A stretch of 64,000 nucleotides of DNA from Aselliscus stoliczkanus (taxonomy: Eukaryota > Chordata > Mammalia > Chiroptera > Hipposideridae): contig CM066737.1 of NCBI GenBank assembly GCA_033961575.1, positions 52,242,771-52,306,770 of the forward strand, in the 5' to 3' direction. The translations under genes and the position numbers were made by a program. A model generated the notes under the pieces. The model was not told where the DNA came from, ran no database searches, and was given only the letters and a program-made list of their open reading frames with translations. Below are positions 36,556-48,515 of this stretch, one piece after another (positions within the stretch are counted from its first letter, which is position 1; each line of letters opens with the position of its first letter).

Positions 36556-37735
36556 TTATTACTATTCTACTATGTTGCCAACTATCAGATGCACAAGTCA
36601 GGAGTTACAGCATATGGTGCCACACTGCCAGCTGCCTGTATTCAGACACTTCTTTTAGATGTTAATAGGTCCAAGCTAGTTTTTCTCTTAGCCCTTCTCT
36701 CTCTGCCTTTGCTTTTTGCATGGCCCTCAAATCATGAATCTGCTTCATCCTTCCCAGTCTGGTCTGGGTAAAACTTTAGTCCAAACTGTTCGAACATAGC
36801 CTGAAGAGATTTCTGGTATCTCTTATATAGCCTACAAGATTTTTTCAGGTATGAATCTCCATAGCAACCCCAGGCTCCTGACTTTCGATGCACTTACACT
36901 CCTAAATCTAGTATCTTAAAGGTATAAGATGCCATCTAACCTTAAATTATCCTCCTCTGGTTTTCTGGCCAACATGCACTGCTAGTGTGTTTACCTCATG
37001 TGAACCTTCTAGGCAGAGGTCTAATGACCCCAGTCTATGAAAGCCCCATTCCTTCTCCTAAGCACAATTATTTTTTCGGGTATTTTGGGGGTTTTGTTTG
37101 TTTGGTTGGTTGGATTTTGTTTTTGTTTTCTTCCTTGAAGCATAACATCCATCAGCTGGTTGATATGACTGTCTGGCTGTACCACGCAGTGAGTATCTGC
37201 CTTACCTCTTTTGATTTCTAAGGCCTAATGTGGCTTAGCCATAGCAAGGAGACTGAGTTCTGATCTCTTTGTCTATACTTCCATGGAAGACTGGAGCACA
37301 GATTACTTGCAATGATTTCTGGAGGCAGAAAGTAAACAAGTGGCCTCTATAGTGGTAGAGCCAACAGAGAATGATGGTTGTCCTTGAGCCTTCAGAGATG
37401 ATAGCTAAATCCAGAGACAGAGTAAATAAGGAAAGGCTTGAAGAACAAAAAAGTTGTTGCTGAAGAACATAGCTGCTGTTGATAAAGAACCTCAATAAAT
37501 TCAAACAGTGTCTACTTTTGTTTTTATCTTCTGGATCCTCACTAGGGAGAGAGAGGTGTACAACTACCATGTCAGAGGGGATAAGGGATCAAAGAAGTCC
37601 AGCTTGGGCCACCGCCATAGGTGTTTTGCCTCCTGCTTTGGAACAACCCACCATTGGACTATGGAGAGGAAGCAAAGAGGCAGTTGGCAGTGTCGCACCA
37701 CATGCTGTATTTCCTGACTAGAGCACCTGATAGTT
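36556..37735. other. unique-looking DNA
   Basis: No gene or repeat recognised. Overlapping open frames at 37235-37821 on both strands have no familiar domain. Confidence 0.45.
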
Positions 37736-38006
37736 GGCAACATAGTATAATAGTAGTAAATATAGATTCTAGAGCTAGGCTGCCTGGGCTTTAAAGTTTC
37801 TCGATGTGTGACATCTGGCAAATTTCTTAACTCTAAATTTTAGATATCTCATCTATAAAATGGGCATGATTCATCCTACCTCATATGGTTGTTGTGAGGA
37901 TTAAAAAAATAATGTTTAATAAAGAGCTTGAGTCCATTCAACATGACACACTAAGGTAAACACCGTATTTACCTTCTCTCACAACGACATCAAAAATACA
38001 CTCGGA

Positions 38007-38452
38007 GGGCCGGCCAAGTGGCACCGTGGTTAAGAGCTGGTTTTGGGATATCAGCGGCCTCGGTTCGGATCCCACATATGAGGGCCAGTGACACTGCCCT
38101 CTACAGCTAACCACAGCTCCACCTGGAGCTGGGCTGTGCGAGCCCTGGAGATGGTGTAGGCTGCAGCCCCTGCTGCAGTGGGCTGCCATAGGCTACAGTG
38201 AGTGGCTGACAGCTAGCGTGAGCGGCCGGCAGCCAACGTGCACTGCCAATAGCTGTGGTGAGCGACCATCCAGAGGCCGGCAACCGATCTGTCTCATCTG
38301 GGAAGAGCACAATGATGATACCAATATGGGCCAGTGAAGCAACGTCCTCCACAACTAGATTGAAGAACAAAAAGACAGCAACTTGTCTGTTCCCCTTCCC
38401 TGGTTCCCCAATGTTGTTCCCCACCCCAATTCACCAATAAAATCTTTTAAAA
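38007..38452 (+). mobile_element. GGCCGGCC SINE, long form
   Basis: Complete long form ending CACCAATAAAATCTTTT, inside the 5'UTR of the HAL1-like element. Probable decayed duplication AAAAATACACTC / AAAAAGTACAACT on the two sides. Confidence 0.92.
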
Positions 38453-39819
38453 AAGTACAACTAAACTGCAAAACAACCATCATTGATAATTGCCCACAAT
38501 CTTGCTGAACCAAAACCCTACAACTAAGGGCATGGAGAAAAAGCCACCTCAAGAATGGTAGGAAGGGCAGAGACACGGAACGTGCTGGTCCCACAACTGC
38601 GTGTGACTGTTAAAAATCTGGAGGGATATCTTGGCTGTGGACTGCCCCCCCCCCCAGAGGAGTAAGGGGTCCCAGCTCCTTCCCAGCCCAGGGGTCCAGT
38701 GCCGAGGAGAGAAGTCCCCATAATTTCTGGTTGTGAAAACCAGTGGAGATTGTGACTAAGTGATACAGTGGGTGGCTGGACTCTCAGGTGCTCCTCTTAA
38801 AGGAACACGCATGGACTTACTCACACATGGAATCACTGGCTCTAAGTTCCAGCAATGGGGCAGTAGCTGGAGAGACAGCTTGGACATATGTTGGGGAACT
38901 GAGCTGTCTGGCTTCAAGACGGGGGTTGGAGGGGCAGCTTTCTCTTGGACGGAGGAACAGGCAGAGGCCATTGTTTCTTTGTTGAGCCACCATATCTGAG
39001 TCTCCATAAAACTGGCTAACACCCTTCATTCTCCATGCCCTGGTGATTCAAGACCCCGCCCTGCCCACTTTCAGGCACACCCAAGTTGCTTCTAGTGGCT
39101 CTTTCATTAAAATACCACCTCCCTTGGCTCATGCTGCAAACTTTCCTAGGGTCTTTCAAAAGTTCGTGGAACCCAGACATGCAACATCTCATTTGAGCAT
39201 GTCCCATACCTCTGGCTGAGCAGTTCTAAGCCTCGCACTAGTGGCAGCCATATGTGGTTTGTGGCTTGGCCTCTGAAGCCACTTCCAAGCATGGCATGGA
39301 TGTAGGCCATCTGTGGAATATTTTGTGGCTCCTGCCAGGTGGTCCCGGGTAGGGCACAGGCTGTGACTGAACTTGACCTGCAGCATGTCCCCTTCCAGGT
39401 GGCCCTGGGGCTGGCATGCCCAGTGGCTAGCTTCAAAATGGCTGGAGCATCACCAGTTGTCTCCAAGGATGACACACCCAAGGGTCTGATTGGGCAGGTA
39501 CCAGAGTCATGCTGAAGCAGATCCTGCTCTGCAGGGTCAGCCCCTGCACCACAACTCCTCCACTGTGCTCATGGCCAGTCCTTACAACCATCAGCCCGAG
39601 GGCCAATCCCTCCTATTGATGTGCAGATAGCAACCAAAGCTCAACTACAAGAGAAGGGCACACACAACCCACACAAGGGACACACCTGGAGTGCACAGCT
39701 CAGGTGACCAGGAAGACTGTGCCACTGAACTCCACAGCACACCTACTACATAAGGCCACTCTACCATGACCAGGAGACATAACAACCATACCTAATACCT
39801 AATACATACAAACAAACAC

Positions 39820-40720
39820 ATGGAGGCAGACAAAATCAGGACACAAAGAAACATGTCCCAAATAAAAGAACAGAACAAATCTCCAGAAAAGGAACTAAAT
39901 AAAATGGAGACAAGCATTCTACCAGATGCAGAGTTCCAAACACTGGTTATAAGGATACTCAATGATCTCAGGGAGAACTTCAACAAAGAGATGGGAAGCA
40001 TAAAAATGAAGAAAGAAAACATAAAAAAGAAACAGTTAGAAATAAATAATACAATAACAGAAATGAAGAATACATTACAGGGAATCAACAGTAGATTAGA
40101 TGCAGCAGAGGATCTAATCAGCTATTTGAAAGAAAAGAGAGCACAAAACACCCAGTCAGAACAGCAAAAAGAAAAAAGAATCCAAAAATATGAGGATAGT
40201 TTAAGCAGCCTCTGGGACAACATCAAGTGTAACAATATTCACCTTATAGGGGTACCAGAAGGAGATGAGAGAGAACAAGGAATTGAAAACTTATTTAAAG
40301 AAATAATGATGGAAAACTTCCATAACCTGGTAAAGGGAATTGATATGCAAGCCCAGGAAGCACAGAGTCCCAAACAAGATGAACTCAAAGAGGCCAAGAC
40401 CAAGACACATCATAATTAAAATGCCAAAGGTTAAAGACTAAGAGAGAATATTAAAAGCAGCAAGAATAAAGCAGTTAATTACATACAAGGGAGCTCCGAT
40501 GAGACTGTCAGCTGATTTCTCAACATAAACTTTGCAGGCCAGAAGGGATTAGCAGGAAAGATTCAAAGTGATGAAAAGCAAGGACCTACAACTAAGAGGA
40601 TTCTACCCAACAAAGCTATTATTTAGAATCAAAGGACAGATAAAGAGCTTCCCTGACAAGAAAAAGCTAACGGGGTTTCTCACCATTAAACCAGTATCAC
40701 AAGACAAAAAAGAATCTTGA
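39820..40720 (+). pseudogene. L1/HAL1 ORF1 pseudogene
   Basis: L1 ORF1 encodes an RNA-binding nucleic-acid chaperone that coats the element RNA in the cytoplasm. The frame runs from ATG at 39820 for 199 codons. Residues about 10-125 are lysine/glutamate-rich coiled coil. The RRM-type segment follows at about 130-180 (NIHLIGVPEGDEREQGIENL). A frameshift near 40360-40390 puts the rest in another frame (HIIIKMPKVK, then GAPMRLSADFST, LRGFYPTKL and IKSFPDKKKL near 40670), with further stops. Domain order and content are complete, but it is inactive. Confidence 0.88.
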
Positions 40721-40752
40721 AGACAAAAAAATAAAAAATATAAATAATAAAA

Positions 40753-41120
40753 TGGAAATAAGTACATAACTATCAACAATTGTTTTCAATGTAAATGGAT
40801 TAAATGTTACAATCCAAAGATGGAGTGGGGGCTGAATGGATAAAAAAACAAGGCCCTTACATATGCTACCTACAAGTGACTCCCTTCAGCATTATTTACA
40901 ATAGCTAAGATATGAAGGCAACCTGGGTGTCCCTGAATGGAGGAATGCATAAAGAAGAGGTGGTACATATATAAAGTGGAATATTACTCAGCCATGAAAA
41001 AGAATGACATCTTGTCATCTGTAACAACATGGATTGACCTAGAGGGTATTGGGCTGAGTATAATAAGTCAGACAGGGAAAGAGAAGTGTCATATGATTTC
41101 ACTTATAAGTGGAACCTAAA
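40753..41120 (+). pseudogene. ORF2 remnant: N-terminal start joined to C-terminal end
   Basis: The beginning reads like the ORF2 endonuclease start (LNGLNVTIQRW-type then EWIKKQGPYICYLQ-type, with shifts). At about 40884-40889 it jumps to the C-terminal segment (SIIYNS, WVSLNGGMHKEEVVHI, GILLSHEKE), skipping most of the endonuclease and all of the reverse transcriptase. The junction holds CTTCAG, and both parental L1 segments carry TTCAG there, consistent with a microhomology join or template switch. Confidence 0.75.
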
Positions 41121-41243
41121 GAACAAAATAAACAAATGAAACAGAAACAAACTCACAGATACAGAGAACATTTTGATGGCTGCCAGATGTGAGGGGGATT
41201 GAGGGTAGGTGACAAAGGGGAAAGGATTAAGAAGTACAAATTT

Positions 41244-41690
41244 GGAGTCAGCCGAGTGGCACGTTCGTTAGGAGTTGGCTTGGAATGCCAGCTCTGAGCA
41301 GCAGGACCCCGGTTTGGATCCAACATATGAGGGCCAGTGACACTGTGCCCTCCACAGCTAAGATGGTGAACAACAGCTCAACCTAGAGCTGGGCTGCAGC
41401 CCCTGCTTCAGTGGGCTGCCGTGAGCTACTGTGAGGGGCTGGCAGCCAGCATGAGCAGCCAGCAGCAGGTGTGAGCTGACGTGAGCCACCGTGACCAGCC
41501 CTCCAATGGCCCACGAGTGACTGCCTCAGCCAGGAAGAGTGCAATGATACCAACATGGGCCAGTGAAACAACGTCCTCCACAACTAGACTGAAGAACAAA
41601 AGGACAGCAACTTGTCAGTTCTCCTTCCCCAATTCCCCAACACTGTTCTCCTTCCCTTATTCCCCAATAAAAAAATCATAAAAAAATAAA
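41244..41690 (+). mobile_element. GGCCGGCC SINE, long form
   Basis: Head GAGTCAGCCGAGTGGCAC, second module and TTCCCCAATAAAAAAATCAT tail. 15-bp duplication AAGAAGTACAAATTT / AAGAAGTATAAATTT at 41229-41243 and 41691-41705, in the HAL1-like 3'UTR. Confidence 0.93.
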
Positions 41691-42128
41691 AAGAAGTATA
41701 AATTTATTATTACAGAGTAGTCATGGGGATGTAATAAGGTATAGCAAAGGAAATATAGTCAATAATATTGTGAAATCTTGGTACAGTGTCAGGTGGTTGT
41801 TGGACTTATCATGTTGAACACTTATTTAGCATGGGGAATATAATCAATAAAATGGTAATAACTATGTATAGTGCCAGATAGTTGCTGTTGAATAAGTATG
41901 ATGCACACCTGAAACTAATATAATATTGCATGTTAACTGTATTTTAATTAAAATCTTTTTAAAAAAGAAAAAGAAAGCACTTGGCACAATGCTGGTCACA
42001 TGATAAGCACTAAATAAAAATTAAACATGGTTAATATTAGCTGATTGAGTACAAGAGTCGATTGAGATACATGGTATCTATCCATTGTTCCTTTTCTAGT
42101 GAACTGTTTTAAATATAATAAAAGTTCC

Positions 42129-42236
42129 AGGCCGGCTGAGTGGCGCGGTGGTTAAGCGCTGGCTTCGGAAGCCAGCAGCCCCAGTTCGGTCCCACATATG
42201 AGGGCCAGTGACACTGTCCTCAAAAAAAAAAAAAAA
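42129..42236 (+). mobile_element. GGCCGGCC SINE, short form
   Basis: Short unit with an uninterrupted A-tail. Duplication AAAAGTTCC at 42120-42128 and 42237-42245. Confidence 0.93.
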
Positions 42237-42312
42237 AAAAGTTCCGCTCACTGACCTTTCTACTTAATTGACTTGGTTGATTAAGTTGATGCTTTTTCTT
42301 CCTACTGAAATA

Positions 42313-42886
42313 CTGGGGATATCAAAACAATGTATACACATGACTTGTATTCATCTTTTGTTACTGGTATATATTGAGTATTACAATTTTTTTTTAAAGA
42401 TTTTATTGGCAAAATGACGGAGGGAACAGCGCTGGGGAATCGGGGAAGAGGAACAGACAAGTTGCTGTCTTTTATTTGTTGTTGTTCTTCAGTCTAGTTG
42501 CGGAGCACGTTGCTTCACTGGCCCATGGTTGGTATCTTCATTGCGCTCTTGATGAGGCAGATCGGTCGCCGGCCTCTGGATGGCCACTCACCGTGGCTTT
42601 GCCAGCTCACACTGGCTGCCAGCCACTCACTGTAGCCTATGGCAGCCCACTGCATCAGGGGCTGCAGCCTACACCATCGCCGGGGCTCGCACAGTCCAGC
42701 TCCAGGTGGAGCTGTTGTTAGCTGTAGAGGGCAGTGTCACTGGCCCTCATATGTGGGATCTGAACCAGGTCCGCTGGCGTCCTAAGCCAGCTCTTAACCA
42801 ATGAACCACTTGGCCGGCCTGAGTATTACAATTTTAACACAGTTTTTTCCTTTCTTAAAATATGTATACTTTTTTGGCACCCTCAG
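42313..42886 (+). mobile_element. TA-flanked DNA transposon (copy 4), carrying a SINE
   Basis: Both ends preserved: left CTGGGGATATCAAAACAATG and right (reverse complement) CTGAGGGTGCCAAAAAAGTA, each flanked by TA (42311-42312, 42887-42888). The HFEHLL-coding part is deleted here (ATACACA joins TGACTTGTATTCAT). A long SINE is inserted at 42391-42820. Sense of strand follows copies 1-3. Confidence 0.8.
42391..42820 (-). mobile_element. GGCCGGCC SINE, long form
   Basis: Antisense long form starting AAAGATTTTATTGG and ending TTGGCCGGCC. Perfect 15-bp duplication GAGTATTACAATTTT at 42376-42390 and 42821-42835 inside the DNA transposon. Confidence 0.97.
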
Positions 42887-42888
42887 TA

Positions 42889-43525
42889 TATATTGACAAT
42901 GCTCAGTGCACAAGGAAAACTCATGTGCAGTGATTTATCCTCTGGTCAACTCTTACACTTCTGCTCCAATGTGTTGAGTTGACGCTTACCAAGAATTAGT
43001 TGTTTTGTTGCCAGACCCATTTATTCCAGTTGCCAGTATAATTAACAATGTAAATTTATTAAATATTAGTATAAAATTGAAGCTCCTGTTTCCATGAAAA
43101 CTAAATTCAATGCTTTGGGAAAAATTGCTTTCAAAAACTGCCCTGTCGCAGAAAAAAAAAGAGAGAAAACCTGAAACTGGAATTCAAATAGGATGCATTA
43201 GGGATGTAACTTATGGAAGAAAGAGTCTGAAATTCTAGTTAGAGGCCCCACACTCAGAAACAAGGGCCTTGGCCTTATATCACATCACCACATTGGTGAA
43301 TGAATGTACATTTGCATGTTTTAGGTTGGAATAAAATGCTTGAGGACTATATACATTATTTTATATGATTCTTCACTTTAACCAATCAATTGCTAGTTCT
43401 GATAGTGTTATACAAGAGAGTTTCTACTGTGTGATGAATATACTGTGTTAAGTACTTTATATGATGTGGGCTTGCAAGAAGGGAGCACTCTCCAGTAGAA
43501 AGTGCTTACCAGTTTTATGGATAGA
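42889..43525. other. unique-looking DNA
   Basis: No gene or repeat recognised. Confidence 0.5.
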
Positions 43526-44045
43526 AGCTTATAGGCAAAACAGTTCCTCCCCACACCCCCAAAGAGGTCCATGTCCTAATCCCTAGAACATGTGAACATG
43601 CCATGTGATATGGCAGGGAGGAATTAAGGTTGCAGATGGAAGTAAGGTTGCAATCCGTTGACCTTGAGATACGAAGAGTATTCTAAATTATCCAGGTTGG
43701 CCCACTGCAATCACAAAGGCCTTAACAAGTGGAAGAGGGAGGCTGAAGAGAGGGTGCTAGAGTGATGTGAGGGGAGAAAGACTTGGCTAATGTTGCTGGT
43801 TTTGAAGATGGGGGAAAGGGCAATGAACCAAGGAATGTGGGCAGCCTCATGAAGCTAGAAAAGCGCAGGCATGGACTATCCTCTGGAGCTTCCAGAAAGG
43901 AATGCTATTCTGCCAACATTTTGATTTTAGCCCAGTGAGACTCATTTCAGATTTGTCACCTACAGAAGAGTAAGATCATAAATTTGTGGTGTTAAGCTAC
44001 TAAGTGTGTGGTAATTTGTTACAGCAGTAATAGGAAACTAATGCA
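43526..44045 (+). repeat. old LTR-like (MaLR/MLT-type) element
   Basis: GTCCATGTCCTAATCCCTAG, ATCCAGGTTGGCCCACTGCA, TTTGTGGTGTTAAGCTACTA and AATAGGAAACTAATGCAG follow the order of MLT-type MaLR LTRs. No coding sequence. Confidence 0.6.
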
Positions 44046-44161
44046 GAGGTTGAGTCAAAATGATGACAACAAATCCTACCCGCTAACCATCACACCCCTG
44101 CAACTGTGCTGATAGGAAACCTAGGCCCTTCATACTTTCAGGTACCCTAGACACAATATTT

Positions 44162-44286
44162 TGTTTTGTTTTATTTTGTTTTGTTTTGTTTTGAGGGCAG
44201 TGTCACTGGCCCTCATATGTGGGACCGAACCGGGGCCACTGGCTTCCTAAGCCAGCACTTAACCACCGCGCCACTCGGCCGGCCAG
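44162..44286 (-). mobile_element. GGCCGGCC SINE, short form
   Basis: (TTTTG)n tail, antisense short unit, end GGCCGGCCAG. 16-bp duplication CCTAGACACAATATTT at 44146-44161 and 44287-44302. Confidence 0.96.
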
Positions 44287-44319
44287 CCTAGACACAATAT
44301 TTACACTTAATTTACACTG

Positions 44320-44450
44320 GGTTTGGTCTTAGAAGCACCATATTTACTAAGTTCCTACCATTTGCCAGGCAGCATGCAAAATGCTAAAGCCACATTGATG
44401 AACAGCATAAATATAGGGTCTGTCTTCATGGAGCTCTCAGACTATTTTTA
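44320..44450 (-). repeat. L2-like fragment
   Basis: ACTAAGTTCCTACCATTTGC, CAGGCAGCATGCAAAATGCT and GTCTTCATGGAGCTCTCAG resemble an antisense L2 3' end. Confidence 0.6.
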
Positions 44451-44579
44451 TTATCTCTTCCCATTTCAAAATCTGTACTGTGTGGAAAGGAAGTTCTCAA
44501 CATCTTCCTGTTCCTGGACTGAGGAAAACCTAGCTTTTTGTCCATTTGTAAAACAGAATATTTAAGCCATTATTAACTT

Positions 44580-46030
44580 CATTCTTCCTCTATCCCTTTT
44601 CCTCAGATTGCCTTTGATTTGTGACTCTGGTTTTTCCTCTTTCATCCACTCACACCTCTCACAAAGTGATTTTCCAGACTTCTATCATTACTGTCTTTCA
44701 ATATTAAAATACAGCAACAAAACAGATATTTTCACCTAAGAAAGAGAAGGGTGGGTCCCTCATGCTCCATCTTCCTTATGGCCATGTTCATTTTAAGCTT
44801 TCCACTCCATTCAGGTGTTTTCCTCCATCCAAAATGAACCACCTCATCAATTCTAAGTTTCTCTTATTCATTAGGTCCAGCTTATGTCTGCCTTCAGCAA
44901 TGCCCTCTCCAGCCATAGCGGCTCACCTTTACTTCTATAGTATATACAGTTCTGAGCAATGCCTTAGTGTCCTTATTATTTATGCCATTCTGTTCTCTAT
45001 TATGTGTGACATATGTGTTTTGTTGCTTCCCTCATTAAAAACCCCTTCAATAGTTTCCCACAACCTTCATAATAAAGTCCAAACTCTTCATCATAACACT
45101 ATGAGCCATTGTGATCTTCCTCTCCACATTCTAGTGCCATCCTCCTTCCCACACATTGGTCTTAGTCTGTTCAGGCTGTTATAACAAAAATACCATAGAC
45201 TGGGTGGCTTATAAGCAACAGAAATTCATTACTCACAGTTAGTGAAGCTGGGAAATCCAAGATCAAGGCACCATCAGATTTGGTGACTGGTGAGAGCCTA
45301 CTTCCTGGCCAGTTTCTTGCTGTATCCTCACCTGGTAGAAGGGGCGAGGTTGCTCTCTTACATCTCTTTCATAAGGGAACCATTCCCATTCATGAGGGTT
45401 TCACCATGATGAGCTGATTACCTCCAAGGCCCCACCTCCAAATACCATCATATTGGAAGAGTAGGTTTCAGCATATTAATTTGGAAGGGACACAAATATT
45501 CAGTCTGTAGCACTATCCTCCGCAGCCATTCTTATATCCTCAAATGTACCATGTTCTCTTCAACTTCTGGGCTTTCAACATGCTGTATCTTCCTGAAATA
45601 CCTATCATCAAATGTTTCTTCTCCCACTACTACCCCCACCCTCTTCACCTGGTGTACACAGTCTCCAGTTGACATTTCAAATATCATGTTCTATAAAATC
45701 ACCCCTGTATTAGACCTCCTTTGGTAGTATCTTCCCTCAGATACATAATCCTTTAGCACTATGCATTTCTTTGCAGTCTTATACATTTCTTTGCAGCACT
45801 TACTGACTTATAATTACGTGGATTTTTATCTTCCTGTAGGTATAATCTGCATGTTTATTGAAGAAAAGAGTGGGTGGGTGAATTAACTAACTAATGAATG
45901 AATGATCTACTATTCACAACTTCTTAAATTGTTTACTGTCTCCTCAAACTAGAATGTAAGCTTAGTGAAGGCAGGAACTTTGTCTTTCTTATTGACTACT
46001 ACATGTCACCAGTGCCTGGCTTATAGTACA
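44580..46030 (+). mobile_element. L2 LINE 3' part, split by an LTR-like repeat
   Basis: Sense L2: CAACCTTCATAATAAAGTCC at 45060 and CCTGAAATACC near 45595 continue to the 3' end (GTAAGCTTAGTGAAGGCAGG, then CAGTGCCTGGCTTATAGTA at 45956-46028). The LTR-like element at about 45162-45518 interrupts it. Sequence 5' of about 45030 is only weakly L2-like. Confidence 0.65.
45162..45518 (-). repeat. old LTR-like (MaLR-type) element
   Basis: TTAGTCTGTTCAGGCTGTTA, GACTGGGTGGCTTATAAGCA, AATCCAAGATCAAGGCACCA, CATTCATGAGGGTTTCACC and AAATATTCAGTCTGTAGCAC follow a MaLR-type repeat in antisense. No coding sequence. Confidence 0.6.
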
Positions 46031-46041
46031 CACACACCACA

Positions 46042-46061
46042 AATATATATATATATTCTAG

Positions 46062-46099
<38 letters not shown>
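46042..46099. repeat. (TA)n microsatellite
   Basis: Two AT runs separated by TCTAGTGCC, attached to the L2 3' end. Confidence 0.95.
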
Positions 46100-46102
<3 letters not shown>

Positions 46103-46400
46103 TTAAAAACAATGTTGGCACCTTTATGGAATCCAATCAAAACATTCGTATGGCACTTATAGATAAAAAGGAAAGAAATGAAGGCAGAGAAAGTTCTGTA
46201 TGTCTCATGATTCCCCTGAACATAGAATCCTGACATCCACTCTATTTCCTTTCTTGTCATCTAAATGATGTTAGTTAATATCACACAGAAAGTTTATAAT
46301 GTTATTTGCCTAAAGTACTTGCACACTATTTTCCTCATATGAATTAACTGTAATTTTTGTGAGACAAACAAGTCAGATATAATTGGTCATATTGTGTAGA
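46100..46400. other. unique-looking DNA
   Basis: Nothing recognised. Confidence 0.5.
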
Positions 46401-46580
46401 TCAGTGGTTCTTAAACTTAAATGTGAAACAGAATCCCCAGGGTGATTTTGCTAAAATGGCTTATAACAAAACCCAAGACCAATTCTGATTCTTTAAAACC
46501 AGAATGTCTCCTAGGAAACTGAATTTTAACAAGCTCCCCCAGGTCATTCTGATGCTGATTGTCCAGGAATCATCCCTTAA
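46401..46580 (+). repeat. MER5A-like hAT MITE
   Basis: ATCAGTGGTTCTTAAACTTA, CAGAATCCCCAGGGTGATTT and CATTCTGATGCTGATTGTCC follow MER5A in order. Confidence 0.75.
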
Positions 46581-46624
46581 GAAAAGATAATATGGATTTT
46601 GAATTGAGTGTCTAAGCAGTGTAG

Positions 46625-46890
46625 TGACCTGATCAAATAATAATACTAGCTATCATTGAATGTTACTATTTGCTGGGCACTGATCTGTTTTAAGAAGCTT
46701 TCTAGAAAGCTATCCTTATCTGATTTAATCTTTTCCACTATCCTATGAGGAAGGTATTATTATAATCCCCCATTTTGTAAGTGAGAGAACTGAGGCTATG
46801 AGAGAGGTTAAGTAACCTTCCAGAGTCTCACAGCTAATAAGTGGTAGAGCCACTCAACAAATTCTAACTCCAAAGCCCCTCCTCTTTCTC
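46625..46890 (-). repeat. MIR
   Basis: Nearly full antisense MIR: ATTTGCTGGGCACTGATCTG, CTATCCTATGAGGAAGGTAT, GTGAGAGAACTGAGGC and AGTCTCACAGCTAATAAGTG. Confidence 0.9.
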
Positions 46891-47930
46891 TGTAATTCCA
46901 AGCTGCTGGCCTCCCACAGAACTTTCCTCATTTATACATTCTGTATACTTGGCATGCTCAATGTGTGCTTACCTCTCCAGTCCTAATCAGAATTATGATC
47001 TGTTGCTTTTAAAAGTACTTTATTGCAGGTTACCAAGGGGAAAAGCTCTGTCTTCCTGCCGTTCTTTGTTCTTCATTTGTTGAACAACAGGCCTCAGGGA
47101 AATAGGCCCTTTCTTAGAAAAAAGAAAAAGTATGTTCTTTCTGCCCTCCTCACATACCACATTAATTACCAGCTACACAAGAAACTGCTGAAACTTCTGG
47201 CCCACTTGGCCCTTCTTCTCCAAAGCAGGAAGCAGCACAGCAAGAGAAGAGTTTCGTTCTGAAGCTCAAGTGCTCACCTGCATACCATAACCTGGGACAA
47301 AGGTTCAGCATGCTGAGTATGAGTCCTGTGATAAGACAACAATCAATAGGTGGAATGTTTATGGAAAATATATTGGGATGTACGAACAAGAATTCCCATC
47401 GTGACTTGAGGTAAATATTGAGTGAATACCCTTTGTTTGGCCTTTTCTATACTCTTGATATTAGAAAGTCATACAGAGGCCCTTCATTAACCCAATATGA
47501 ATAGATAAATTACTCTGCATAAAGTTTTCTACTTGCAGCAGAAGATGGGATTGAAAGTACTTCATTGGGTGGTGGAGGTAGCTAGATGATGTCTCTCCAT
47601 TGCACCTACCTCTGGCATCCACCTTCTGCTTCAAAACAGTGTCCTGGCAGATCGTAATCTGGACACTTAAGTACTATACCTAAAAACAAATGCCAGGAAG
47701 GGCTCTCCAGAGATTATTAGATTCCTGCCAATCAGGAACTAAAATAAAGATGGCAAAGAATAGTTGCATGCCCACTCCATGCTTGGAAGTGAATAACTAG
47801 AACAATATAATGAGAAGAATTACGAAGGCACATGTGAGCACTGCAGGAAAGAGTGTCATAATTGATTAGTGATGTCTGCCATGAACATAAAAACAGCGGG
47901 CCAGCTAATGGGCTACTTTTTTTGCCACTC
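46891..47930. other. unique-looking DNA
   Basis: No gene or repeat recognised. The 79-residue frame at 47023-47262 has no familiar domain. Confidence 0.5.
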
Positions 47931-48515
47931 TAGCTCAAAGCAAGTTCTTTAATCTGACTGAATACAAATTACTGAGAGCTTTAAAAAAAATAGCGGTACC
48001 TGGGATTTTCCCCAGACCAATTCAATTAAATTCTCTGGAGGTGAGATTCAGGCATCAGAACTTCCAGGGTTGAGAGCCGCTGCTCTGCACTACCACAGAT
48101 ATACAGATGACTTAACTCAGTATTTCTCAAATGCACTTCCTCCAACAAGGACCTGCCAGGCTGGCCACAAAAGAATGATCTGAGGAGCTTGTGAAATTGG
48201 AGATTCCTGGGACGAACTCTTAAAACTTCTAATTTGGAAGTATGGGGATAGGTCCTAAGAATTCGTTGGGTTTTTTTAAAGTCACAGGAGCCACTGCCCT
48301 GTGCTATTCTTAATGCCTCCAGTGAATGAGAACTTTGAGCAGAACTTTGTGTTCTAGAACAGTGGTTTTCAACCCTGACTGCACATCAGAATTTCCTTGG
48401 AAACTTTTTAAAAACACCAGTGCCTGGGTCCAACTTCACATCAATTAAACCAGACTCTCTGTAGTGGAACATGGCTGATTCTAATGTGCTGCTAAAACTG
48501 AGAATCACTGCTCCA
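47931..48515. repeat. cluster of three MER5-type hAT remnants
   Basis: Three decayed pieces in a row, at about 47935-48090 (CAGACCAATTCAATTAAATT, GTTGAGAGCCGCTGCTC), about 48118-48300 (AGTATTTCTCAAATGC, AATGATCTGAGGAGCTTGTG) and about 48358-48515 (AACAGTGGTTTTCAACCCTG, CTGAGAATCACTGCTCC). Confidence 0.6.

Larger units (their letters stand above)
37931..41973 (+). mobile_element. HAL1-like (ORF2-deleted) L1, structurally complete
   Basis: A complete retrotransposon in sense orientation. It has a GC-rich 5'UTR (37931 to about 39819), an ORF1 pseudogene (39820 to about 40720), the first 40 codons or so of ORF2 (about 40753-40885), then a direct jump to the last part of ORF2 (about 40886-41120) and a 3'UTR ending in an A-rich tail. 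Target duplication AAAGAGCTTG / AAAGCACTTG at 37921-37930 and 41974-41983, within a MIR. Two long SINEs are inserted (38007-38452, 41244-41690). Without them it is about 3.15 kb. The plan is that of half-L1 (HAL1) elements, which need another L1's ORF2 for mobility. Confidence 0.8.
37740..42090 (+). repeat. MIR, split by the HAL1-like element
   Basis: Left part 37740-37930 (GAGCTAGGCTGCCTGGGC, TCTCATCTATAAAATGGGCA, GGTTGTTGTGAGGATTAAA). The right part 41974 onward (AAAGCACTTGGCACAATGCT, then GATAAGCACTAAATAAA) completes the MIR 3' end. Confidence 0.88.

Noticed and set aside
39146..39481. 111-codon - strand frame
   Set aside because: It is antisense to the GC-rich 5'UTR of the HAL1-like element; no protein similarity seen.
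43526..44045. Endogenous retrovirus coding genes near the LTR-like repeats
   Set aside because: No gag, pol or env-like reading frame is visible near any of the LTR-like pieces; only LTR-type non-coding sequence is seen.
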